From RGIG3102 sp964369915 (GTDB lineage Bacteria; Bacillota; Clostridia; Oscillospirales; Ruminococcaceae), in NCBI GenBank assembly GCA_964369915.1, contig CAYJGG010000036.1, positions 1 to 19,583 of the forward strand: a stretch of 19,583 nucleotides of DNA, read 5' to 3'. The translations under genes and the position numbers were made by a program. The notes beneath the pieces are model-generated. The model saw nothing but the letters and a program-made list of their open reading frames with translations, had not been told where the DNA came from and ran no database searches. Below, in pieces: positions 7,768 through 14,176 of the stretch; the stretch's first letter is position 1; every line of letters starts with the position of its first letter.

Positions 7768-8538
7768 ATGAAAGTTCAATTATTAACACATACACCAAAT
7801 CCAGATAAAGTAGTTGCAGCGGCGGCAAAATTATGCTATTCAAACGCTTCAATAGATTCTTTATTAGAAGGATTAACCCAAGAAAAAACAAAGGCATTTT
7901 TAGAAATGCTTTCAGGCCTTGGGCATTCTAGCCCAACAGAACACGCAAGTTTTACTTTTGCTATTGAAGGAGTTTCAAGAACACTTTTAGCACAAATAAC
8001 AAGGCATAGAATAGCTTCTTATTCTGTTCAAAGTCAAAGATATGTTAATTTAAAAGAATTTGAATTCGTAACTCCTCCAGAAGTTGAAAATGATGAAGTG
8101 GCTTTAAAAGAGTTTAATAAATCAATGGAAATGGCAGGCGAAAACTATTTAAAAGTTACTGCTTTATTAAAAGAAACTCACCTTAATAGACTGCTCGCCG
8201 AAGGAATGGAAGAAAAAGCAGCAAAAAGAGCTGCTGAAAAATTAGCCTTAGAAGATGCAAGATTTATTCTGCCAAACTCATGTACTACAAAAATGATTGT
8301 AACGATGAACGTTAGAAGTTTAAATAATTTTTTTGATCATCGCTGCTGCAATAGAGCACAATGGGAAATTAAAGAATTAGCAGATAGAATGCTAGAACTT
8401 GTATATGAAGTTTCACCAGCTTTATTTAATTCATCAGGTGCTCCTTGTTCATACGGCCCATGTCCAGAAGGAAAAATGAGCTGTGGTAAAATGAAAGAAG
8501 TTAGAGAAAAATATAAAAAAATGAAAAAGCAGGATTAA
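7768..8538 (+). CDS. thyX: FAD-dependent thymidylate synthase ThyX
   Basis: A 256-residue flavin-dependent synthase that makes dTMP from dUMP using methylenetetrahydrofolate and NAD(P)H, without producing dihydrofolate. The ThyX signature RHR-x7-S is at 79-89, followed by QRYV (90-93). The substrate-binding helix NVRSLNNFFDHR is at 181-192. The C-terminal extension with a Cys-rich GPCPEGKMSCG motif (230-240) is typical of clostridial forms. AAAGGA is at 7750-7756, with AGG closer to the ATG. It heads a run of seven co-directional genes and is followed after 3 bases by thymidylate kinase, the next enzyme of the pathway. This suggests the organism relies on ThyX rather than ThyA, though a thyA elsewhere cannot be excluded. 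Confidence 0.96.
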   Translation: MKVQLLTHTPNPDKVVAAAAKLCYSNASIDSLLEGLTQEKTKAFLEMLSGLGHSSPTEHASFTFAIEGVSRTLLAQITRHRIASYSVQSQRYVNLKEFEFVTPPEVENDEVALKEFNKSMEMAGENYLKVTALLKETHLNRLLAEGMEEKAAKRAAEKLALEDARFILPNSCTTKMIVTMNVRSLNNFFDHRCCNRAQWEIKELADRMLELVYEVSPALFNSSGAPCSYGPCPEGKMSCGKMKEVREKYKKMKKQD

Positions 8539-8541
8539 TTT

Positions 8542-9207
8542 ATGGGAAAATTAATAGTTATAGAAGGGCTAGATGGCTCTGGAAAAGCAACTCAATCAAA
8601 GCTATTAGCAGAAAACTTAAAAAAACTTGGAAAAAATGTTTTAAATATAACATTTCCAAATTATGAAAGTGATTCTTCAGCTTTAGTTAAAATGTATTTA
8701 GCTGGGGATTTTGGAAAAAAACCAGAAGATGTAAATGCTTATGCGGCATCTTCTTTTTATGCTGTTGATAGGTTTGCAAGTTTTAAAACTCATTGGGAAA
8801 AATATTATAAAGATGATTATGTAATTATTGCAGATAGATACACAACTTCTAATGCAGTTCATCAATGTTCAAAATTAGAAGAAGGTGAATGGAAATATTT
8901 TCTTCATTGGCTGTATGATTTAGAGTATGATAAAATTGGAATTCCAAAACCAGATGCAGTTATTTATCTTGATATGACTCCTGAAGTTTCTCAAAAATTA
9001 ATAATGAAGAGATATAAAGGCGATGAAAATAAAAAGGATATACACGAAAGCGATAAAGATTATTTGAATAAATCAAGAAAAGCAGCTTATTTTTGCTTAA
9101 ATGAAAGTTTATGGCATAAAATAGAATGCGATGATAAAAGTGAAGCTTTTAGCATAGAGGATATTTCAAATAAGGTTTTAAGTAAAGTTATGGAGGTTTT
9201 ATGTTAG
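8542..9207 (+). CDS. tmk: Thymidylate kinase
   Basis: A 221-residue P-loop nucleoside monophosphate kinase converting dTMP to dTDP. P-loop GLDGSGK at 9-15 continues as ATQ, where most thymidylate kinases have TTQ. The base-site region FYAVDRFAS is at 72-80, the DRYTTSN motif at 98-104, and a lid-like charged segment RYKGDENKKDIHES at 157-170. It has more charged lid sequence than short bacterial enzymes, which may shift phosphoryl-transfer residues into the lid as in E. coli-type enzymes. AGGA inside the thyX tail, 7 bases ahead of the ATG, drives its translation. Its 3' end overlaps the next gene by 7 bases. The pairing with thyX supports the dTMP substrate; a broader deoxynucleoside kinase is the alternative. 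Confidence 0.9.
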   Translation: MGKLIVIEGLDGSGKATQSKLLAENLKKLGKNVLNITFPNYESDSSALVKMYLAGDFGKKPEDVNAYAASSFYAVDRFASFKTHWEKYYKDDYVIIADRYTTSNAVHQCSKLEEGEWKYFLHWLYDLEYDKIGIPKPDAVIYLDMTPEVSQKLIMKRYKGDENKKDIHESDKDYLNKSRKAAYFCLNESLWHKIECDDKSEAFSIEDISNKVLSKVMEVLC

Positions 9208-10103
9208 AATTTCAGCCATTGAAATTAGAAGATTATAAAAGAGTAGATAAAATATTAAAAGACGATAGCATTGAAAACGCAGACCACTGTTTTGCACCAA
9301 TGTATGTATGGTCTTATATTTATCCTGTGGAAGTCTGTATTTATAAAAATACATTATTTATGCGAACACACGATGAAAAGGCCAATGAAGATTGGTATTT
9401 AGCGCCTTGTGGTGAATTATGTTTTGGTGATTCATTAAAATTAATTATTGAAGATAATAAAAAAAGAAATTGTGATTTTATTGTTTATAGTTTATCAGAT
9501 GAGCAAGAAGCAATAATTAAAGGAAAGTATAGTCAGGATTTTAATATTGAATATAATAGAGATAATGCAGATTATATTTATTTAACAGAAGATTTAATTA
9601 ATTTAGAAGGAAAAAAATATCAAAAGAAAAGAAATCATATCTCAAGATTTAAAAGAGATAATCCAAACTATGAATTCGTTTTAATTAATAAAGAAAATGC
9701 TCACGAAGCTGAAATATTTGAAGATGAATGGTTTGAGAGAAATAGAGCTGAATATTCAGACGATTTAGCAGGCGAAAGAGAAGCTATTGACGTTGTTTTA
9801 GAAAATTTTGAAGAGCTTGAATTAATAGGCGGAATGATAAAAGTTGATGGTGAAATAGTGGCTATTACTGTTGCGAGCGCTATTAATGATGATATGGTTG
9901 ATATTATTATTGAAAAAGCAGTTCACGAAATTAATGGAGCTTATGCAATTATCAATCAGGAATTTGCAAAAAATTGTTTATCAAAATTTAAGTATATAAA
10001 TAGAGAAGACGATTTAGGCGAAGAAGGGTTAAGAAAAGCAAAATTATCTTATTTTCCTGTTGAAATTAGAGAAAAAATTAATATTAGATATATAAAAAAA
10101 TAG
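9201..10103 (+). CDS. DUF2156-family protein (LPG synthetase C-terminal-like acyltransferase fold)
   Basis: A 300-residue protein matching the DUF2156 group, a double GNAT-like fold related to the cytoplasmic domain of phosphatidylglycerol lysyltransferases. Recognisable landmarks are YLTEDLINLEGKKYQKKRNH at 127-146 (the family's basic KxxKKRN segment), the DEWFERNR helix at 175-182, and YINREDDLGEEGLRKAKLSY at 265-284. There is no membrane segment, so unlike MprF it is a free cytoplasmic protein. It starts inside the end of tmk with GGAGG five bases upstream, indicating translational coupling. It is followed by a single-family GNAT gene. The transferred group is unknown: aminoacyl transfer from tRNA to a lipid or peptide is possible from the fold but is not shown by the sequence. 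Confidence 0.8.
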   Translation: MLEFQPLKLEDYKRVDKILKDDSIENADHCFAPMYVWSYIYPVEVCIYKNTLFMRTHDEKANEDWYLAPCGELCFGDSLKLIIEDNKKRNCDFIVYSLSDEQEAIIKGKYSQDFNIEYNRDNADYIYLTEDLINLEGKKYQKKRNHISRFKRDNPNYEFVLINKENAHEAEIFEDEWFERNRAEYSDDLAGEREAIDVVLENFEELELIGGMIKVDGEIVAITVASAINDDMVDIIIEKAVHEINGAYAIINQEFAKNCLSKFKYINREDDLGEEGLRKAKLSYFPVEIREKINIRYIKK

Positions 10104-10126
10104 CAGAAAGGATTAAGATATTAAAT

Positions 10127-10939
10127 ATGATTTTAACTACTGCAAAAAAAGAAGACATTAGCATTTTAAAATCACTTTGGAATGAAGTGTTTGATGATGG
10201 AACAAAAGGATATTGCGATTTTGCGTTTTCTTTATGTGATATAGAAAATATTTATATAGCAAAAGAAAATGAAGATATAGTTTCTATGCTTATGGCAATA
10301 GATGTTTTTATAGATAATGAAAAAGGATATTATTTATATAGCGCATTAACAAAAAAAGAATATCGCTCAAAGGGATATATGAAAAATCTTATAGAATACA
10401 GCTATAAAGATAGATTAGAAAAAGGCGATAAATTTTGTATAACACAGCCGGCAAATGAAAGTTTATTTAGCTATTATGAAAAAATAGGATTTAACACAAA
10501 AACTTATTTAAGAGAGTTTGAAATTAACATTAAAAAAAATCTATGGGCAACAGCCGAATTTGATATTTTAACTTCTTCAAGAATGAAAAATATGAGAAAA
10601 GAAAAATGTGAAATGGTGTATGCCGATTTTTCAAGTAAAGGGTATGAGAAATTTGCAGAATATATTTATTCTTTTGGTGGCTCGTCTGCTGAAAACAAAA
10701 ATGGATACTGCATTTTTTATGTAGATAATAACACATTAATTATAAGAGAATTATTTTCAAAAAGAACAATTCATGCTATGGAATTATTAGAAGCGATAAG
10801 AGAAAGAACAGGCATTGAAAAAGCAAGAATTAGTTTGAATGAATATTCAGATTTATTTTTAGGTGAAGGTGTAAAAAAAGCACATTGTGTTATTAAAGGA
10901 TTAGAAAAACAAGTATATGCAAATTTAATGTTTGATTAA
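10127..10939 (+). CDS. GNAT-family N-acetyltransferase
   Basis: A 270-residue protein with an N-terminal GNAT domain. Strands carry IYIAKENEDIVSML (42-55) and YYLYSALTKKEYR (68-80), and the acetyl-CoA loop is RSKGYM at 80-85 (R-x-x-G-x-A type with Met at the end). The following helix is KNLIEYSYKD (86-95), and YYEKIGF (116-122) is the usual late GNAT motif. Residues about 130-265 form a second, less recognisable domain that may be a degenerate GNAT copy. The ribosome site AGAAAGGA is about 15 bases before the ATG, a long spacing; no better in-frame start is visible. It follows the DUF2156 gene by 23 bases and precedes mltG by 20. The acceptor substrate is unknown. Confidence 0.8.
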   Translation: MILTTAKKEDISILKSLWNEVFDDGTKGYCDFAFSLCDIENIYIAKENEDIVSMLMAIDVFIDNEKGYYLYSALTKKEYRSKGYMKNLIEYSYKDRLEKGDKFCITQPANESLFSYYEKIGFNTKTYLREFEINIKKNLWATAEFDILTSSRMKNMRKEKCEMVYADFSSKGYEKFAEYIYSFGGSSAENKNGYCIFYVDNNTLIIRELFSKRTIHAMELLEAIRERTGIEKARISLNEYSDLFLGEGVKKAHCVIKGLEKQVYANLMFD

Positions 10940-10959
10940 ATGAAAGGAAGTGAAGATAG

Positions 10960-12036
10960 ATGAAAAAAATTATTACAATGCTATTAGGTGTAATTGTAGT
11001 TGCATTAGTTGCAGTTGGAGTTTTTGCAATGGGAGAAATCAATGGCAAAAGTGAAGGTGAAGAAGTAATAGTTAGCGTTCCTATGGGAAGTGGCGCTAGT
11101 GCAATAGCTGATATTTTAGAAGAAAACAATGTTATTGGAAATGCATTAGTTTTTAAAATTTACACAAGAATTAATCCAGTTGAAGGGCTTCAATACGGAG
11201 ATTTTACTCTAAGAGAAGATATGGGATATAAAGAAGTTATAACAAGCCTTCAAAATATAGCCTCAGTTAAAGAAACAATTAGCGTAACATTCCCTGAAGG
11301 ATTTACTTTAGTTCAAATGGCGAATAGATTAGAAGAAAATGGACTATGCACAGCCGAAGAATTTATAGAAACTGCTAACACAGGAGATTTCTCGCAATTT
11401 GAATTTTGGACTGCAATAAATGATAATCCAAATAAATTTATGAAAGCAGAAGGCTACTTATTTCCATCTACTTATGAATTCTACACAGATGAAACAGTTT
11501 ATAATATAGTTGCAAAATTATTCGGCGAATTTGATAGTAGAATCACTGATGAGATGTATTTTCAAATGGACGCTATTGGAATGAGCTTAGATGAAGTTAT
11601 CACTTTAGCTTCATTTGTTCAAGAAGAAGCAGGACATGTTAAAGATCAGCCTTATGTAGCGGCTGTTTTAAGAAATAGAATGACTCCAAATAACGTGGTT
11701 ATGAGATTAGAGTGTAATGTTTGTAGTTATATAGACGAGCCTGGAAACTATGTTTATGATTATATTGTGCCGTATTATGGCGGTGTAAGTAGTGTTCCAA
11801 GTGGGATGATGGATGCATACGACACTTATAAAATAGAAGGCCTGCCACCAAGCCCTATTTCAAATCCAGGTATTGATGCGATAATGAATACCCTATGGCC
11901 GGCAGAAGATTTTGAAGAATATTATTTCTTCTTAACAGATTTAACAGGAAAATATTACTACTCTAAGACAGCTACAGAACATAGTATAAATTGGGATATA
12001 GCTCTTAGTGTGAATGCAGGATTAAAAAATGATTAA
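10960..12036 (+). CDS. mltG: Endolytic murein transglycosylase MltG (YceG-like)
   Basis: A 358-residue membrane-anchored enzyme that cuts nascent glycan strands and so sets their length. Residues 4-24 form an N-terminal membrane anchor; the rest is extracellular. A LysM-like part lies around 34-100. The YceG domain shows EGYLFPSTYEF at 164-174, the catalytic-region ASFVQEEAG at 217-225 and the closing YKIEGLPPSPISNPG at 290-304. The Glu pair 222-223 covers the catalytic glutamate position. The segment MRLECNVCSY (248-257) differs from the usual RLQ-S/T-D-xxxxY. GGAAG at 10945-10949 precedes the ATG. It overlaps the U32 gene by 8 bases. Identity is secure; the altered RLQ-D segment is worth noting. 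Confidence 0.92.
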   Translation: MKKIITMLLGVIVVALVAVGVFAMGEINGKSEGEEVIVSVPMGSGASAIADILEENNVIGNALVFKIYTRINPVEGLQYGDFTLREDMGYKEVITSLQNIASVKETISVTFPEGFTLVQMANRLEENGLCTAEEFIETANTGDFSQFEFWTAINDNPNKFMKAEGYLFPSTYEFYTDETVYNIVAKLFGEFDSRITDEMYFQMDAIGMSLDEVITLASFVQEEAGHVKDQPYVAAVLRNRMTPNNVVMRLECNVCSYIDEPGNYVYDYIVPYYGGVSSVPSGMMDAYDTYKIEGLPPSPISNPGIDAIMNTLWPAEDFEEYYFFLTDLTGKYYYSKTATEHSINWDIALSVNAGLKND

Positions 12037-13255
12037 TACAAAACCAGAAATATTATCACCAGCAGGTGATATAGAAAGATTAGAATATGCCTTTAATTAT
12101 GGCGCAGACGCTGTTTATCTTGGAGCTGAAGAATTTGGGATGAGAGCATCTTCAAAAAATTTCTCTTTAGAAGATTTAAAAAAAGCAGTTGAAATGGCAA
12201 ATGATTTTGGAAAAAGAATTTATTTAACTTTAAATACAGTTCCAACAAATGAAGATGTAAAAAAAATGCCTTCGTTTATAAAAAAAGTTACCGATATTGG
12301 TATACACGCTGTTATCGTAGCTGATTTAGGCGTTTTATCAATGGTTAAAGAGATTGCCCCTGATTTAGAAGTGCATTTCTCAACTCAAGTTGGAATTGTG
12401 AATTATACAGCAGCTAATATGGCGTATAAATTAGGTGCAAAAAGGGTTGTTTTAGCAAGAGAGTTATCTTTTGAAGATATTATCACTATAAGAGAAAATA
12501 CCCCAGAAGATTTAGATATTGAGTGCTTTGTGCACGGAGCAATGTGTATGTCTTTTTCGGGAAGATGCTTATTATCTCATTATTTAACAGGCAGAGATGC
12601 CAATAAAGGCGAATGTGCACAGCCTTGCAGGTGGGAATGGACTTTAAGTGAAAAGAAAAGACCGAATAAGTTTTTTGATATAGGTGAAGATGAAGACGGC
12701 TCAGCTTATATAATGAATGCAGACGATTTATGTATGGCACCATATATTGATTTACTTTGTAAAGCTGGAATAACTAGCTTAAAAATAGAAGGTAGGGCAA
12801 AGAGCTTTTACTATGTTGCCTCAGTAACATCGGCTTACAGAAAAGCATTAGATACCTACCTTGAAAACCCAGAAAACTTTGTATGTCCAAATGAAGTACT
12901 AGAAGAATTAACAAAAACTAGCCATAGAAATTATTCAACTGGATTTTACTTTGGCGCAGAAAATGCAACTCAAACAACAGATACTTCAAGCTATATAAGA
13001 GAATATGATTTGCTAGGTGTTGTTTTAAAAACAGAAAACGGCGTTTTATACGCACAGCAAAGAGGCAAATTTGAAGTTGGCGATGAAATAGAAATATTAA
13101 ATCCAAATGGTGAAAATATTTTAATTACTCCAGAAAAATTATTTGATGAAAATGGCGAAGAAATATCTTCAACTCCTCATTCAATGATGAATTTTAGCTT
13201 TAATACAGATATGGAAATTCCAAGGCTGTCTATTATAAGAAGAAAAGCAAAGTAA
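12029..13255 (+). CDS. trhP: Peptidase U32 family protein, probable tRNA-U34 hydroxylation enzyme
   Basis: A 408-residue U32-family protein. The start EILSPAGDIERLEYAFNYGA (7-26) is the family's N-terminus. The Cys cluster C173, C180, C196, C200 (HGAMCMSFSGRC then GECAQPCRW) matches residues proposed to bind an Fe-S centre. LKIEGR is at 251-256. Length fits the longer paralogue (YrrO/TrhP2) or YegQ. Members formerly called collagenases act in prephenate-dependent 5-hydroxyuridine formation at the tRNA wobble base, or on 23S rRNA (RlhA). Position directly after mltG recalls Bacillus, where yrrN and yrrO (trhP1, trhP2) follow mltG, so the tRNA role is favoured by context. The methyltransferase trmR and a second U32 gene are absent here. 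AGGA seven bases before the ATG lies inside mltG. Confidence 0.85.
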   Translation: MINTKPEILSPAGDIERLEYAFNYGADAVYLGAEEFGMRASSKNFSLEDLKKAVEMANDFGKRIYLTLNTVPTNEDVKKMPSFIKKVTDIGIHAVIVADLGVLSMVKEIAPDLEVHFSTQVGIVNYTAANMAYKLGAKRVVLARELSFEDIITIRENTPEDLDIECFVHGAMCMSFSGRCLLSHYLTGRDANKGECAQPCRWEWTLSEKKRPNKFFDIGEDEDGSAYIMNADDLCMAPYIDLLCKAGITSLKIEGRAKSFYYVASVTSAYRKALDTYLENPENFVCPNEVLEELTKTSHRNYSTGFYFGAENATQTTDTSSYIREYDLLGVVLKTENGVLYAQQRGKFEVGDEIEILNPNGENILITPEKLFDENGEEISSTPHSMMNFSFNTDMEIPRLSIIRRKAK

Positions 13256-13316
13256 ATAAGTGGATATTTATGTGATTTTATAAGGATTACAAAACTCGAA
13301 AGGATAGGTTTTAATT

Positions 13317-13868
13317 ATGAATGCAATCGAATTATTAACAAAAAGAAGAAGTGTAAGAAGATACACAGATAAAGTGGTATCAAATGAGGTTTTAAAAGAA
13401 ATCGTTGATATTGCAAAATTTTCTCCATCTTGGGCAAACACTCAAACAACAAGATACAATTTTGTTACTAGTGAAAATCTTTTAAAAGAAATTGCCGAAA
13501 ATGGCGTTAGAGGACATGTTTATAATAAAAAGGCAATCGATAGAGCTAAAGGAATTTTAGTTTTAACTTATGTTGAGGGTGTGAGTGGAGTTTTAGAAGG
13601 TAAAGTTGAAGATACAAATGGAGAAAACACAGCTAAATGGGAAGTTTTTGATGCAGGTATTGCTTGCCAAACTTTCTGCCTTGCAGCATATGAAAAAGGC
13701 GTTGGAACTTGTATTTTTGGCGTTATAGACGATGAGAAAATTGCAAAAATAATTAATCTTCCTGAAAACGAAAAAGTTGCGGCAATTATAACTTATGGAT
13801 ATTTTGAAGATGAAGGAAAAGCTGCACCGCCAAGAAAAGAAACAGAAGAATTAATGAAAGTTCTATAA
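13317..13868 (+). CDS. Nitroreductase-family FMN oxidoreductase
   Basis: A 183-residue member of the nitroreductase fold. The N-terminal FMN-binding RRSVRRY is at 10-16, PSWANTQTTR at 37-46, a GxGTCIFG segment at 128-135 that contacts the FMN phosphate side, and the C-terminal TYGYFED...PPRK region at 159-173. Such enzymes are homodimers that reduce nitro groups, quinones or flavins with NAD(P)H, in the cytoplasm. Substrate cannot be read from the sequence. GAAAGGA lies 12 bases before the ATG. The gap to the U32 gene is 61 bases with no visible terminator, and a strong terminator follows, so it is probably the last gene of the thyX run. Confidence 0.88.
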   Translation: MNAIELLTKRRSVRRYTDKVVSNEVLKEIVDIAKFSPSWANTQTTRYNFVTSENLLKEIAENGVRGHVYNKKAIDRAKGILVLTYVEGVSGVLEGKVEDTNGENTAKWEVFDAGIACQTFCLAAYEKGVGTCIFGVIDDEKIAKIINLPENEKVAAIITYGYFEDEGKAAPPRKETEELMKVL

Positions 13869-13872
13869 AAAT

Positions 13873-13902
13873 AAAGCCTGCTAAAATTTTAGCAGGCTTT
13901 TT
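13873..13902 (+). terminator. Intrinsic terminator after the nitroreductase gene
   Basis: AAAGCCTGCT (13873-13882) and AGCAGGCTTT (13891-13900) flank AAAATTTT, making a perfect 28-base palindrome, with Ts to 13902. It ends the long thyX-to-nitroreductase run and may act in both directions. Confidence 0.92.
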
Positions 13903-13940
13903 GTATGCGAAATATATTTTATATATAAATAAAAAAACTC

Positions 13941-13969
13941 TTGACAATATTAAAAAATGGTGATATCAT
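13941..13969 (+). promoter_or_regulatory. Promoter of the ammonium transporter gene
   Basis: A perfect TTGACA (13941-13946) and TATCAT (13964-13969) are 17 bases apart, with TG at 13961-13962 giving an extended -10. Start would be near 13976. This is the best promoter in the window, yet it is followed by about 200 bases of leader with two terminators. Confidence 0.85.
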
Positions 13970-13983
13970 AAGTCCCATAAGAT

Positions 13984-13999
13984 ACAGCAAAGGCGCTGT
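13984..13999 (+). promoter_or_regulatory. ANTAR-type antiterminator hairpin 1
   Basis: ACAGC-AAAGGC-GCTGT forms a 5-bp stem with a hexaloop that has A at position 1 and G at position 4, the recognition pattern for ANTAR RNA-binding antiterminators. The text AGCAAAGGCGCT also closely matches a 13-base element (AGCAANGRRGCUY as I recall it) reported in leaders of ANTAR-controlled Firmicute genes. The 3' arm is the beginning of terminator 1, so the two folds exclude each other. No paired upstream hairpin is evident before it. Confidence 0.6.
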
Positions 14000-14026
14000 G
14001 AACAATGTGGTTCACAGCGTTTTTTT
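13994..14026 (+). terminator. Leader terminator 1 (attenuator)
   Basis: CGCTGTGAAC (13994-14003) pairs perfectly with GTTCACAGCG (14010-14019) around AATGTG, followed by seven Ts. It lies about 20 bases after the predicted start of transcription, so default transcription should stop within about 50 bases. Confidence 0.88.
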
Positions 14027-14062
14027 GTATATTATAAGATTTTTAAATAATTTTACTATATT

Positions 14063-14079
14063 TAGTATACCGGTTGCTA
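14063..14079 (+). other. Weak candidate for the first hairpin of ANTAR unit 2
   Basis: TAGTA and TGCTA can pair (one G-U) around TACCGGT, which contains ACCGGT with the A1/G4 pattern, but the loop is seven bases rather than six. It lies 19 bases before hairpin 2. The fit is imperfect and may be chance. Confidence 0.2.
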
Positions 14080-14098
14080 TTTTAGTGAAATAACATTT

Positions 14099-14114
14099 AA
14101 CACAAAGGTGTGTT
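14099..14114 (+). promoter_or_regulatory. ANTAR-type antiterminator hairpin 2
   Basis: AACAC-AAAGGT-GTGTT is a 5-bp stem with a hexaloop again carrying A1 and G4 and sharing AAAGG with hairpin 1. Its 3' arm and loop are the first bases of terminator 2, so pairing here would prevent that terminator. The stems of hairpins 1 and 2 differ in sequence while the loop core is the same, as expected when loop bases are what a protein reads. Confidence 0.55.
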
Positions 14115-14163
14115 CATTACAAGCTAATATTTTAGCTTGTAGTAAACACACTTTCTTTTTTTT
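14104..14163 (+). terminator. Leader terminator 2 directly before the amtB ribosome site
   Basis: A 24-base arm (14104-14127) pairs with 14132-14155 across TATT, with one internal C-A mismatch, two G-U pairs and an unpaired base; the core TACAAGCTAA/TTAGCTTGTA is nearly perfect. Eight Ts follow at 14156-14163 and GGAGG begins at 14164, so transcripts that stop here lack the ribosome site. Confidence 0.88.
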
Positions 14164-14168
14164 GGAGG
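14164..14168 (+). promoter_or_regulatory. Ribosome binding site fixing the amtB start
   Basis: GGAGG is 8 bases before ATG 14177 but only 2 before ATG 14171, so 14177 is the likely start. The in-frame GTG at 14108 lies within terminator 2 and has no ribosome site. Confidence 0.85.
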
Positions 14169-14176
14169 TTATGATT

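Noticed and set aside
11608..11636. Possible loss of the MltG catalytic glutamate (Gln at residue 221)
   Set aside because: Glu222 and Glu223 follow in the same motif, and many family members have Gln at the first position of the xxE pattern, so the enzyme is probably active.
14108..14176. Upstream GTG start extending the ammonium transporter by 23 residues
   Set aside because: The extension translates the terminator 2 stem and T-tract, has no ribosome site, and Amt proteins start near MSEVSVAVFG.
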